A stretch of 64,000 bases of DNA from Polytrichum commune (GCA_950295325.1 OX485808.1:19610527-19674526), one strand, 5' to 3'. Shown: positions 1 through 9,887, counted from the stretch's first letter. The notes: generated by a model not told the origin, from the letters alone. A program made the numbers and translations.

Positions 1-1040
1 CGAGCAAGATACAAACACAACAAGAATTGGAACTTTGAGGGCTCACTATGTTTCAGCAATTGAATGGGGTTTGCATGAAAACACTTTGGATAGGAGAGTT
101 ATATTCTAAAAAAAACATATTAACTCACTTTCTCCAATTGAGTAGAAATTCAAGAATGGCATGAACATCATGACATACAAACTTTGGAAGCAAATTGTGT
201 TCAAACAAATATACAATATCTGATGAGTGATCTAGCTCGTGAAACACATTTTGGAATTGTCTACAATATAGATGTATCCAACGCATGAAAGATTTGGTAT
301 ATCTATAATGATTTGAGGTTAGGATTCTATGAAGACATCACTTGTAATTACCACACCTATTATATCCCTATTTCCAAAATTTGTTTCTATAAAATTAATG
401 TTTAATTTTTTCTTTGAAGCAGCCACCTCTGACAAGGGGCAGTAGCCTATGGCCCTCATCTATGCATGCTTTGTAAATCTACTTCAAGTTGTTATGTGGT
501 GTGTAGCTTTGATTAAGAGTGAAGCATCTCTCATTCAAACCAACTCGTAATTAGCATCATCTCTTTCTCCCTCTTCTTTAAAGAAATTGCTCCAAAAGAA
601 ACTAAAACGCTCGAAGGACATGACAAAATACATCAAAATATCATGCGTCGTCTACATATGACGAAGAATGCTTGATAAACTTGAGGTCCATGCCACCATT
701 TTAAATAAAGGGACATTGATGATATCAATCCTTAAATGATCAACAAACTCCCAATCAACCATCGTTGGATGTATGCATGAATAGGAGTTAACCGCAAAGC
801 AAAGCAAAGCAAAGCTAAAAAAAAATTAAATTTTAAAAAAGGCCCTCAAATTGGCCCGATAATGGTGACCCATGTCAAGTGTCTAGGATAAATATAGGTC
901 CAATTGTGATTGGCTCTATTTTAGGGCTTTGTAAAATAACTCTAGTTTCCTTTACTATGTTTAGGTTTAGGGTCTGACACCCCCCAACCTGATTGGGCTC
1001 TAAGTTCTCACTCTCACCCCTCATCATTGGGATCATTGAC
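1..1040. other. Gene-free AT-rich stretch
   Basis: I see no coding region, RNA gene or clear transposon end here. A short AAAGC microsatellite (about four units) lies near 797-816. Open frames are short and have no recognisable domain. Confidence 0.5.
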
Positions 1041-1047
1041 TTACCTT

Positions 1048-1230
1048 CATGCGTTCCGCTCGTAGCCTTCATGTGGTTCGACCAGGAATTCCCTTGAATT
1101 GCATTGTGCTCGTGGACTTTGCCCTCATGTGTTGTGCTCATAGCCTTCATGCGTTGCAACCAAGGATTCGTGCAAAATGAGTTGTGCTTGTGGACTTTGC
1201 TTTGACGTGCTGCAATCAAGGATTCTTGTG
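1048..1230. repeat. Tandem repeat, ~78-bp unit, about 2.3 copies
   Basis: The words CTTCATGCGTT, TCATAGCCTTCATG and GTGGACTTTGC recur about every 78 bases. Because 78 is divisible by three, the minus strand reads as a repeating 26-residue peptide, so the open frame there is a by-product of the repeat and not evidence for a gene. Confidence 0.75.
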
Positions 1231-1499
1231 TGGGTGGAGGCTAGGGGATAAGCGTGACATGTAGATGCAAGGTGCAAATGTGAGTTCCTCACTACCCCTC
1301 TCTCATCTTTCAATCCCTACTAGATTGTTGTAGTCAATTTGTGGGCTATCCATCGGGACACTTGACCATCAACACATGAGGTTAGAATCTTAGATGAATC
1401 GACCGACATTGGGTGACCATCATTAATATGGCCCATTCACATGCGGAATTGTTTGATTGTTGGATCCCCATTCTAGATTGCTTGATTTAGGGCGATGTT

Positions 1500-1780
1500 G
1501 GTTAAGGATTATGGATCCTCGTTCTCAAAGTTGTTCATTAGCATTGCCATCCGTTTGAAGGATTGCATGCTTATTGTTGAGTTTCAATTAGGATTATGGA
1601 TCCTCGTTATGAAAGTGACCCATTACCATCACCATCATCCAAAGGATTCCCACATTGTTGGCGTTTCTATTGGGATTCAAGAACAAGCATTCTGAGAGTT
1701 GCCTATTGGCATCGCCATCGTCTATAAGATTCTTGCGTTGTTGCCAAGTTTTGATTAGGATTCAAGAGTAGGCACCTTGA
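1500..1780. repeat. Tandem repeat, ~81-86-bp unit, about 3 copies
   Basis: Units start with TTAGGATTATGGATCCTCG near 1503 and 1589 and with a diverged TTGGGATTCAAGAACAAG near 1670. Each continues through a CATTRNCATCRCCATC block. Divergence rises along the array, so it is old. Confidence 0.7.
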
Positions 1781-2926
1781 GATAGCATGCACACATGCAT
1801 GCTATCATAAGTATGAATATTGTCATGCTTCATATACAACACAAAATTTGAAATGCATTGCTTGGGAGATTTTTTCATAGGGTGACCAAACCGTATGTGA
1901 GAACCACTTGTCTATCTAGCATTAGCCTCAATAACTAGAACAACCAAAGCGGCAAATTCATCAAATTCTTGAAGGGAGAAATTACTATTGACTTTGAAGG
2001 ACACTTGATGCATGCTACACAAGAGGTCGCTCACACCAATTGTAAGATCCACTGACAGGTCGTTGCCCTCCTTGAGTCTGTTTAAATTGAAGGATTACTC
2101 GAATTTCAATACTGTAACCATGATAGTCAAGTACATCTTTTGTTCCTCAATTTGTTCCTCTTCCAATTCTTTGTCCTTGTATGAGGCCGAGGACTTGAGG
2201 ACATAATAAAAAATCAAAGTTTTCCATGATGACTTTTAGGCTACAACAACAATCTACACTACTGTTGACTATGAGATTTGATGATTGGTGGTGAGTGGTA
2301 GCAAAGATTAGCAGCTGGCATTTGTTGGTTTAAATAAGTAGAGAATGTGTGGCTTGATAACATGCCGGGTTATGCTACCTGGCGGAGGGTGATTGAGCAT
2401 GCACTATTGGATCGAAGCCTTTGTTGGCCATTGGATAATCCTCATCTGGCATGTTAGTCCGTAGGGCTATAGGTCATCATGTGACGTAGGCTTCTCCTAT
2501 TAGCCCGAGTTGGTGACTTGCCTGCTTGCTTGTGGACCTCATCCTTCTTACACGTACTAACATGTCCACTAACTATTTAAAATGGGGACTTTGTGGCTCT
2601 TGGTTTGTTGTCCAAAGCCCCTTGAATTGGGCTTGGACTTTGCGGTTGAACTCTAACAAGGGTTGGGATCCCGTGCTTGAAATTCCAAACCCCCATTTTT
2701 TTTATGGTTAACTCTATTAAATATATAATAAACCAACCTTTGGAATTTTGTGATGTGGAACAAATTAGAAACAAATGCTTGATATGCAGGCATATGTTTT
2801 AAAAGCTTGATTCAAACTTTGCACATGAAATTATTATTTTTTTGAAAAAACCACATAAATTACTTCATTAGAAGTGAATTAATAATGAATGAGAAGACTC
2901 AAGTTCAACCTTGAGGATTGTATTGA
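1781..2926. other. Gene-free stretch
   Basis: I see nothing I can name here: no domain-bearing frame, no terminal inverted repeats and no strong microsatellite. Base composition matches the surrounding intergenic DNA. Confidence 0.45.
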
Positions 2927-3593
2927 GGGTGGGTTTACAATAGAGTTCAAGGTTGAAGGAACTCCAAAATCGAGTGATCTTATTGGTTGAGAGCAAAATT
3001 TTGGACCCAATGTGTTTAAACTAGGGTCTTGGTCCAACGCATGAAAAGAAATGAAGTGAATCTAATGTGACATCACTTTCACGTCAAGTCTCAATAACCC
3101 CAACCTAAAAAATACTCCTAGATTGAGAAACCAACCTTCAAGCTAGGGTCCAATCTCGAGTCCAAAGGTAAGGTCCATTTAAGGGTGTTATGAACCCCAA
3201 CATAACATTGCTCAACGTGTAATTCTCGTTTCATAAGCCATTAGAATATAACCATGGGATGCTAAAAAATCTGCACATGGAGATTCATATTCAAACTAAA
3301 CTCCCAGCATCCCACTGTGATATTTTAAGGGCCCATGTCGTTGAATAATGTTACGAAGATTCTTAGACCCAAACGTAAACCCACCATACATCATCTACTT
3401 GCAGCTTGTAAACAAGGTCCAAAACATAAATATAAGTCATGAGGAAAAGATTAAAAAAACAAGAGGGAAATCAATTAAAAAATACTTATAGTTTTGTGAA
3501 ACTAACCTTCAAGCTAAAGTCCAAGCTTGAGTCCATTTAAGGAGTGGTTTGAAACGCCAAGTTTCCTAAACCCTAATGTAAACCCAACCTTTT
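2927..3593. mobile_element. MITE family B, composite copy
   Basis: The left end reads GGGTGGGTTTACAATAGAG. Two candidate right ends carry its inverted form: one ending near 3388 (CGTAAACCCACC) and one near 3593 (ATGTAAACCCAACC). The block starting AAAAAATACT and running through the CTTCAAGCT word occurs at 3105-3205 and again at 3475-3560, so the right half is duplicated or a second copy is nested. Related copies lie at 34898-35195 and 43102-43398. No coding capacity is visible. Confidence 0.7.
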
Positions 3594-3631
3594 AACGCAT
3601 CCACTTGAGGGGGAGAAAAATCAAAAGAAAC

Positions 3632-3682
3632 AAAAATTTGGACCATTTCTCGATTTGTGCGTGTCATCCTTGCGCAGGGGCC

Positions 3683-3714
<32 letters not shown>

Positions 3715-3734
3715 TCAGATGTCTCCGAAGAGAC
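3632..3734 (-). ncRNA. U6: U6 spliceosomal snRNA, copy 1
   Basis: Read on the minus strand this is a full-length U6 snRNA. The 5' stem-loop is GTCTCTTCGGAGAC at 3734-3721. It is followed by the AAAATTGGAACGATACAGAG region with the ACAGAG box that pairs with the 5' splice site, the AGC triad with the adjacent U4-pairing segment, the internal stem-loop TGCGCAAGGATGACACGCA, and the 3' end GAAATGGTCCAAA with a T5 stop at 3636-3632. Length is 103 nt, as expected for plant U6. U6 acts in the nucleus as part of U4/U6.U5 and the catalytic core of the spliceosome. The promoter just upstream has the RNA polymerase III arrangement. Nothing in the body suggests a pseudogene. Confidence 0.97.
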
Positions 3735-3758
3735 AACAGTGAGGGCGCCCTCCTACAC

Positions 3759-3799
3759 TATATACCAGCTCTTCTGTTCGCAGCCAGATGATATGGGAT
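3759..3799 (-). promoter_or_regulatory. U6 copy 1 promoter (USE and TATA)
   Basis: On the minus strand an upstream sequence element ATCCCATATCA (3799-3789) matches the plant snRNA USE consensus RTCCCACATCG at 8 of 11 positions or better. A TATATA box lies at 3764-3759. USE and TATA are 24 bp apart and the TATA starts 25 bp upstream of the first U6 base. Plant snRNA promoters with ~24 bp between these boxes are read by RNA polymerase III, while ~34 bp specifies polymerase II. Confidence 0.88.
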
Positions 3800-4357
3800 A
3801 TATGACTCCGAACATTGCGCTCCTGTAGACGCTCACATTTCAGTTCTCACCACCGTCGATGAAGAGATCCGACGGCTGTAGAGCTCCCAAATACAAATGC
3901 TAATAAGACTGTGTGGGAAGGTCTGTCTCCTTCTCACGTGCCATGGACTCGGGTTGTCCGTCACAGGTATTGGTTGTTGAGATATGCGCAGTATGAAGCT
4001 GAGCTTCGACCATCATCGCTAATTACGAGGTAGGAACATTTATCTGAATCGCTTTCTCAGGTTGAAATTGGAGTCATCAGCAATGACGGATTGAAGTGCA
4101 GCAATTGCTAGGGTTTTCAAGTACAAGCAATGTGGCAGAGCATCACAAACATCTAAATACACATATCACCAACACTGATGTCACATTGGTTCAATCATAT
4201 CAAACTACATATTGAATAATTGCCTACCAAACATAGGATTGCAATTTTCATTATTTGTTTCTATCTGTCACTGTTGCATTGTTCTTTCATTAACGCACAA
4301 CGATTGCCTAGGACTCATATATGATAGATCTCGATACAGGGTGTTCAAAACAAGAGG

Positions 4358-4410
4358 AAAAAATTTTGAACCATTTCTCGATTTGTGCGTGTCATCCTTG
4401 CGCAGGGGCC

Positions 4411-4442
<32 letters not shown>

Positions 4443-4462
4443 TCAGATGTCTCCGAAGAGAC
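4358..4462 (-). ncRNA. U6: U6 spliceosomal snRNA, copy 2
   Basis: This second copy is identical to copy 1 from the 5' stem-loop (first base 4462) through GAAATGG. Only the 3' tail differs: GGTTCAAAA followed by T6 at 4363-4358, instead of GGTCCAAA followed by T5. The complete body, TATA position and terminator argue that it can be transcribed. The altered tail lies where Lsm2-8 proteins and the U6 3'-processing machinery bind, and could slightly change processing. Copy 1 is the closer match to the usual plant 3' end. Confidence 0.95.
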
Positions 4463-4486
4463 AACAGATACTTCAGTACTCTACAC

Positions 4487-4527
4487 TTTATACCAGCTCT
4501 GCTATGCCCACACAGACAATATGGCAT
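4487..4527 (-). promoter_or_regulatory. U6 copy 2 promoter (weakened USE, TATA)
   Basis: The layout is the same as for copy 1: TATAAA at 4492-4487, 25 bp upstream of the transcript start, and a USE-like ATGCCATATTG at 4527-4517, 24 bp further up. The USE has lost the CCCA core (TGCCA instead of TCCCA). The spacing is exactly kept, so this is probably a Pol III promoter of lower strength than copy 1; the strength is an inference. Confidence 0.75.
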
Positions 4528-4740
4528 ATACGACTCCGAACATTACGATCCTGTAACCGCTCGGAGTTCAGTTTTAATACCACCGTCGATGGAGAGATCC
4601 GACGGCTGTAGGGCTCCCAAATACAAATGCTACCAAGAATATGTGCGAGTTCTGTCTGCTTCTCCTGCATTTGCCTCAACATAGCTTAATTATGTTTGCA
4701 TTTGCTTCCATCGCTTCCTATCTACTATATCTTCCTAAAT

Positions 4741-4924
4741 CCGCTTTCTTACTTTGATGAGATTAGCGATAGCCCTAAGAAACCGTGCCTTCGATAATTG
4801 CACCGCAGACCTCAATAGGGTTTCTTAATAATTGAGAAACTTGTTGTAAACAACCTGCTTCAGAGCCAGGATGGTGCCATGGGTCCGATGCATCGCCATG
4901 GTAAGGAACTGCAACATACATGTG
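4741..4924 (-). pseudogene. GT47/EXT 3'-end fragment 1 (degraded)
   Basis: The minus-strand translation recovers pieces of the C-terminus of the intact gene at 5429-6853 (HTC.LQF, then KQ, YN.FL, ETL.RSAV, KARF). It has an in-frame stop and length changes, so it cannot encode that protein. Its 3' flank is similar to that of the next fragment. It begins at the same ACACATGT junction as fragment 2, which points to one founding truncated copy that was then tandemly copied. Confidence 0.75.
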
Positions 4925-5065
4925 TGCATTTTTTGTGCAAGTTTTAAGAGCAATTGTGACTGCAGAATGTATGGCAACTGGGTTGATCCGTGCAGATTTT
5001 ATATCCAGAATCATGTCAACCCACTTGTTATCTTCTATCGTCATCTATCTGCAATCCTGATTTTG

Positions 5066-5287
5066 CTATCTTTTCTTTCTCACTTTACTGAAATTGGGGA
5101 TAGCTCCAAGTAACCATGCCTTCAATGCCCGAATACCGGACCTCTGGACAGCTTCATTATCCTGGAGAAATAACTTGTTGTAGAGAACCAGACAATACGC
5201 TTGCCGTTTCAGAATCTCCTCTTGCTTCATAGCCAGGACTGCGCCAACTATGTATCCGTGGTAGGTAGGGAACTGCAACAGACATGT
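5066..5287 (-). pseudogene. GT47/EXT 3'-end fragment 2
   Basis: The minus-strand frame matches the last ~70 residues of the intact gene, including TCLLQFP, AMKQEEILKRQA, IRALKA and GAIPNFS, with local insertions and substitutions. Upstream homology stops at ACACATGT, and the sequence beyond differs from the gene. The following ~95 bp of 3' flank, with the word TTATCTTCTATCGTCATC, is shared with the intact gene's 3' flank about 362 bp away. It has no start codon or N-terminal domain of its own. An alternative terminal exon is conceivable, since the homology starts near a TGTTGCAG acceptor-like site, but a gene fragment is more likely. Confidence 0.78.
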
Positions 5288-5428
5288 GTACAATTGTGCA
5301 AGTTCTGAGGGAAATCGTGTTTGCAGAGTGTAGGGTTAACTCTGTGGACCTGCGCAGATCTTTATATCCAGAATGTCACCCCGCCTGTTATCTTCTATCG
5401 TCATCTATCTGCAATCCTAAATCATCTG

Positions 5429-6853
5429 CTATCTCTTCTTTTTGACTTCACTGAAATTTGGGATAGCTCCAACAAACCGTGCCTTCAATGCCCGAACCGC
5501 AGACCTCACTAGGGTTTCATCATCCTTGAGAAACTCGTTGTAGTAACGCAGACAGTTCGCTTGCCTCTTCAGAATCTCCTCCTGCTTCATAGCCCGGACG
5601 GTGGCTACGATCCGGTGCATCTCCGTGGTAGGGAACTGCAACAGACATGTGTGCCAGTGAATCAAAGTGTCGAACGGCTTCACATAGTTATCCGCAATGA
5701 GCACCGGAACGGTCCCCGCGCTCAAAACCTCAATAAACCTATAAGAAGCAGGTTGAATGCCTGCAGGCACCAACCCGAACGTCGAGTTCATCAAATCATT
5801 AAAACTATAGTTCGCATGAACCAGGTTATCCTCATCACAATGAACGCCGAGTTTCGGATCCTCCTTCCGAATCATGTCATTGATTCCATGGTTGCAAGAT
5901 GTGGCAACTATCACATCTTTCCCATTGTGCATCTCCCGGAACGAATCGTGGCTCCGGAACGTCCCTTCCCCCGCAGCACCAAGGTACCTCAACCCCCGAA
6001 ACGTTAAGAAATACTTCCGGTCTAGAGGTTTCACCGTTTGAAGCTCCACCATGTGTTGGTTACCTGGCAACGGGATACTGATGTCAAACCCCGCCCTATA
6101 GATCGTCTCGTGCATGTCGCTTCCCATTACGGATGCCATGCCTATGGTGTCCTGAGCCGGACCCCGCTGTGACCACTTGTCAGCAAAAATCACCAAAACA
6201 TGATTTACACCCTCGTTCCAGTAAGGTAAGGTTTTTGGATGGGGAGGCCATGGTGTATCGTTATCCAGAAAGACAAGGAATAGACATGCCTTCTCCGGAT
6301 CGTTTGTGTAATACTTCGACTCCTTGATGCGGGAGAACCACCGCACAGGAGGGCTTGGAACATCATACGCATACATAAGTAGCTCAGGAGAATTCTCGCA
6401 CCGAGAGTAGTTGAAGCATGCGTCCATGGAGCAGAGAGGGAACCGCATAGGGTAGTGCCATGGCTTGCCCTCTGCGTACCATGAACCTTTGTGGCAATTC
6501 CCCTCTTTTTTGACTTCTTTGATGACTTCCTTCTCTACAATGCGAACCTCCGGAGGCGGGCAAGCTGGACACGTTGAGGTTGATGTTGTGGACACGTCTG
6601 TGGATGTTGTAGAGTTTCTACATTGACAAGAAAGGGCGGGCATTGGAGTTTTTTCTTGAGTGTAAGACACAGTGCAGTTACAGTTCCCGGAGGGAATGTT
6701 GAGAAGAGCGGTGGGAATCACCGCACGGCTGGAAGAGTGGGAGGAGGGAGTGCAGGATTTGTACACGCTTATGTTGTACACACTCATGACGCAGATGAAA
6801 ACTATAAGAGAGACGAGGCTCACCAGAATCGCAGGAGATGGTGGCTTCGACAT
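5429..6853 (-). CDS. EXT-like GT47 glycosyltransferase (exostosin family), type II Golgi membrane protein
   Basis: An uninterrupted 474-residue frame. The ATG at 6853 is preferred because upstream in-frame codons lack ATG and because it puts a signal anchor right at the N-terminus (about 8-27, ILVSLVSLIVFICVMS). A Ser/Thr/Pro/Cys-rich stem with a charged VEKEV-type stretch follows to about residue 125, then the exostosin domain. Recognisable points are the DPEKACLF segment, FDISIPLP, KYFLTFRGLRYL, HNGKDVIVATSCNHG, and near 357-400 the nucleotide-sugar region STFGLVPAG...SYRFIEVLSAGTVPV. The pattern resembles animal EXT1/EXT2 and botv GT47 domains more than MUR3 or IRX10, but the length fits a single GT47 domain without the GT64 half of animal EXT. 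The family transfers sugars to cell-wall or proteoglycan glycans in the Golgi; substrate and linkage cannot be told from sequence. No intron interrupts the coding part. The UAG stop is followed by truncated copies of its own 3' end. Confidence 0.9.
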   Translation of the reverse strand: MSKPPSPAILVSLVSLIVFICVMSVYNISVYKSCTPSSHSSSRAVIPTALLNIPSGNCNCTVSYTQEKTPMPALSCQCRNSTTSTDVSTTSTSTCPACPPPEVRIVEKEVIKEVKKEGNCHKGSWYAEGKPWHYPMRFPLCSMDACFNYSRCENSPELLMYAYDVPSPPVRWFSRIKESKYYTNDPEKACLFLVFLDNDTPWPPHPKTLPYWNEGVNHVLVIFADKWSQRGPAQDTIGMASVMGSDMHETIYRAGFDISIPLPGNQHMVELQTVKPLDRKYFLTFRGLRYLGAAGEGTFRSHDSFREMHNGKDVIVATSCNHGINDMIRKEDPKLGVHCDEDNLVHANYSFNDLMNSTFGLVPAGIQPASYRFIEVLSAGTVPVLIADNYVKPFDTLIHWHTCLLQFPTTEMHRIVATVRAMKQEEILKRQANCLRYYNEFLKDDETLVRSAVRALKARFVGAIPNFSEVKKKR

Positions 6854-6869
6854 TTGGAATAGAGCAATA

Positions 6870-7225
6870 GACTGGAGGGTCGGAGCCCTAACCACGATTG
6901 GAAAGGAAGAAAGCACGAAATAACGATCTCAAGAGAGATTAGACACTCGTCTTCTTCAAACAATCGCCATTTGTTGTGCGACACTCCCAATTATGAGTTG
7001 CAAAAGCTCCTCATGCAGATGATGGACAGCTATAAGCTGCTCTGGAACAGATGATGCCCGTCGTGAAATTGTGGAGACAGTTAAGTAGGAGAAGAAGTCC
7101 TAGGACATTTGGAATTGACAGGGCTAACGACGACTGGAAAAGGAAAATGAAAAAAATATAAATCTCGAAAGAAACTAGACTCTCAACTGCTTCGAACAAT
7201 CGCCATTCGTTGTGCGGCGACTTTG
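6870..7225. repeat. Direct duplication in the 5' region of the GT47 gene
   Basis: The segment 6880-6985 (GATTGGAAAGGAAGAAA through CAATCGCCATTTGTTGTGCG) recurs diverged at 7125-7225 (GACTGGAAAAGGAAAAT through CAATCGCCATTCGTTGTGCG). It lies just upstream of the GT47 start codon, so the promoter or 5' leader of that gene may exist in two versions. A TTTATATTTTT stretch on the minus strand near 7160-7148 is a possible TATA box. Confidence 0.65.
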
Positions 7226-8164
7226 CAGGAGAAAGAAGCAATCTTGCCGGAGCCGGAACTCTGCTACTGAGTCTAACAAAACCAAATAATGAACTTTCTT
7301 TGCCTCGAAATTTAGGACTCTGCAAACGGACTCCCAATTCCAGAGTGAGAAAGGATCCAAACCCTAGAGCATGATGGAGGAGCTTGCAGCCCTGTCCGGA
7401 AGAACTCACTTCTTGGCACCCCAACCCCCACACCCGGCAATCAAGAACAAAGACAAAAAATCAAAATAAATAAATAAATAAAGTTTCCAGATTTCGGCAA
7501 GATCACTTTCTCCTGCGCAATGCACCCGTCAAACTAGAAAGCTCCAGCGAACATCAAACGGACAACCACAAGTAAGAAAGGATCCAAAACCCTACAAACT
7601 CCTGACTTTCCAGATGACCCAACTAATTCTTTACATGCAGCCGACCTCCACACTTTCTTTCTTTTCTTTCTTCCTTCTTCTTCCTTCTTTCTACTCACAC
7701 CAGACCGGGAGGCACTTGCATGGAGCCGATCGATCGAAAACTCCAGACGCTCTTGTGATGAGTTTCGATCAGCAGGTCTTCAGAAAAGACAGAGCAGGGC
7801 GAGCGTTTGAGCCTACACTGGACTCCAACTAAGTAGGCACTGCATGGTGTAAGTCCAGAGCTACATGGCGATGAAGGGGTTGATGATGAGTGGAGCAGCT
7901 GGGGAAGGCGAAGAAGGAAGGAGGAAGAAGATGCATCGTGATAGCGATTGAGGAGGAAGAACATGGGTCCACATGGTGGTCATGTTGCAATTATGAAACT
8001 CCAGTTGTTTCCGACGACTTAATGGCGCCGCTGCAGATCATGCATGGCACGTCTTGCCGCGGCTCACTGAATTAGAAGCATGCTGCATGTTCTCTCTCTG
8101 TGATCTCTCTCTCTCTCTCGCGCGCGCGCGCGGGAACTCATCGCCTCTCGTCCACTGCAGTTCT
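7226..8164. other. Upstream region of the GT47 gene, no gene recognised
   Basis: This is moderately GC-rich, non-repetitive DNA with pyrimidine- and purine-rich tracts (CTTTCTTTC near 7655, GAAGGAGGAAGAAG near 7915). A GGATCCAAA.CCCTA word occurs at about 7350 and 7577. The composition suits a promoter or leader, but no frame is convincing. Confidence 0.4.
8104..8132. repeat. Compound (CT)n(CG)n microsatellite
   Basis: About eight CT dinucleotides pass directly into about seven CG dinucleotides. The CG part is alternating purine-pyrimidine, a sequence class able to adopt Z-DNA. Confidence 0.9.
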
Positions 8165-8440
8165 GATCAATGAACTGGGAGAACCGACCGCTAGTTACAG
8201 ATGAACCGGTTGAGTTTGAGAAACAACCGGTTGGAGTTGAAGACTTCGAGAGACTTACCGATCATTTTAGAGGAATCTATGGAATATTCCACAATTTATC
8301 AAAGAACAACCGAAAGATGGTCAACATGTAACCAGTTGGTCTTGAAAACACTAAGGATCTTGATCGATTTTGTCCAAATGTCTCCTCGGATACGCCATAC
8401 ATTATTCAACTGAGTCTATATGTTTGGTGGGGTTTGGAAT
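8165..8440 (+). repeat. Dispersed repeat family E, copy 1
   Basis: It starts GAACTGGGAGAACCGACC and contains two ACCGGTTGRAGTT-like words, then TCAACATGTAACCAGTTGG and an ACACTA.GATCTTGAT block. The same order is found at 23545-23775 and 61925-62150 on the plus strand and at 35640-35825 on the minus strand. No termini or coding frame are recognised; it may be a fragment of a larger element. Confidence 0.7.
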
Positions 8441-8689
8441 AAGCCAGATTTTATTGGGAATGTTAATTTGTTTATTCTTAGAGTAGATCATTGCACTAGT
8501 AAATTCAAGCTAAGAAACTTGGGTGAAGTGGTGTGTTAATATTATTGGAATGGAACGGATGATAGCAGCTAAATAATGTCAAGTTGATTCTTATGTGTGT
8601 AAAACCCCTAGTGAACTAGGTCTTAAAGGTTATTATGCATGACTTTTGAACATTGTGAAATTGTATATAGTGAAGTAGATGTGCTTAGG

Positions 8690-8895
8690 GAGAGGGGGAA
8701 TTGTTTGTACCTCTCATCCATCCGACATAAAAACTTGACCCCTATAGGTTTGTTGCCGATTCATCTCAAATGACCTTGATCAAGAACACCAATGTCAAAT
8801 CAGCTTTGAAAAACAACTTTCGAGATGTATACTCTTTCATGGCTTTATGTTGGGTGAATTAGATGTATGCTCATATACAATTCCCTCTCTCCGCG
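8690..8895. mobile_element. MITE family I, copy 1
   Basis: The left end GAGAGGGGGAATTG runs into GTACCTCTCATCCATCC. The right end is the inverted CATATACAATTCCCTCTC. The same end pair, about 210-240 bp apart, bounds the copies at 38570-38797 and 38804-39042, and single ends occur near 40190 and 45655. No coding capacity. Confidence 0.6.
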
Positions 8896-8965
8896 CCTTA
8901 CATGGATACTTTCCTCGAGTTTGCGCCCACTTCCAATAGGATATGAATTGTGTACACAATTATGG

Positions 8966-9165
8966 AAGATGATTAGCGAATCCAAATTGTTAGTTATGCC
9001 TCATAATTTTCAAAACTAATATAAACCATAATTATGAAAATGAAAATTCTCTCGTTCGTTAAGTGGGTATATAGCCCCCCCCCCCCCAATATTAATATTA
9101 ATAAAAAATCATGTTGACTATTAAGCCTAGAGTGGTTAACATATTTTGGACTAGATAACCAAAGA
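8966..9165 (-). mobile_element. MITE family A, partial copy with poly-C tract
   Basis: Reverse-orientation family A sequence: GATTAGCGAATCCAAATTG, a C13 run at 9075-9087 and ATGTTGACTATTAAGCC. The match breaks at about 9165 and resumes at about 9340 with GAGCACATAGTCCAATTTC, so a ~170-bp segment seems to be inserted. That segment shares the words GAGAGTGGATGA and AACCAA with 22020-22060. Confidence 0.65.
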
Positions 9166-9411
9166 GGGGAGAGTGGATGACGAGCTACATGAGTGAGGAG
9201 TCATTCTCCTACTTGAGTTGGTTATCGGTCATCACCGATCAGTTCATGGACATAAAATGGGCATTATGGATGATGTGGCATCTCCATGCGTGAAAATTGG
9301 GACAAAAACTAATAACAATTTTTTTCTTGGAGCGACTGATTATGAGCACATAGTCCAATTTCTTTTGGACAGTTTTTGGTGCTAGCAAGTGCTATAACCA
9401 CTAAGAGGTGC

Positions 9412-9548
9412 TACAACAAGATCCACATCTAGGAATAGTTGTTGTCATTTCTATCATAGGGTATGTTGATAGAGGTGCACATATAAGATTTCATTTTGTC
9501 ACGAACTTATGAATCAATCTAGGTTTACTTAAAACATAGTTTGGTCTC
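9412..9548 (+). repeat. Dispersed repeat K, copy 1
   Basis: The block ATCCACATCTAG, TTGATAGA, CACATATA, TTAAAACATAGT recurs in the same order at 10250-10395. Each copy abuts family A sequence, so this may be an extended part of one family A subfamily. Confidence 0.55.
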
Positions 9549-9887
9549 AAGTCCTAAAATCCAAGTATGACATGGATGCCCAAATGGCAACATAATTTGG
9601 AGGCGAGGCTTGGGACTTGTGTTGAATGTTGAGTCGGGCAAAAAACTAGGCCCAACTCTAAACACAAGACCCGCAAAAAAAATGCATTAAATAATAAAGA
9701 TATGACTTTAATAGATATGAACCATATTGTTTTATTCGTTTCTTGAGGCACAAAAGTTGGAACTTTGCCTCCATGTTGGGACTTGCTGACATGAGTGGGA
9801 CTTGGCATTTGGGACCCCATGTAAACTTGCCCATAGTGCAAGATGGTCTCAACAAATGCCCATAGCCATTTTTCCCATAATTTTTGG
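9549..9887. other. Gene-free stretch
   Basis: I see no coding feature or recognisable repeat. Minus-strand open frames here carry no domain. Confidence 0.45.

Larger units (their letters stand above)
3632..4633 (-). repeat. Tandem duplication of the U6 gene and its 5' flank
   Basis: The segment 3632-3903 (U6 copy 1, promoter and ~100 bp of further 5' flank) is repeated at 4358-4633, about 728-730 bp away. The distal shared block reads CACCGTCGATGRAGAGATCC and continues to ATACAAATGC in both. The shared segment starts right at the U6 terminator. The ~450 bp between the two segments (3904-4357) is not shared and holds no gene that I can see. Confidence 0.85.

Noticed and set aside
4212-4682. 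Overlapping open frames of 64-114 codons on both strands
   Set aside because: They run through the U6 gene and its promoter, which explain the sequence; no protein domain is visible.
5066-5287. Fragment 2 of the GT47 gene as a separate small gene
   Set aside because: Homology begins in the middle of the parent protein with no start codon context; better explained as a truncated duplicate.
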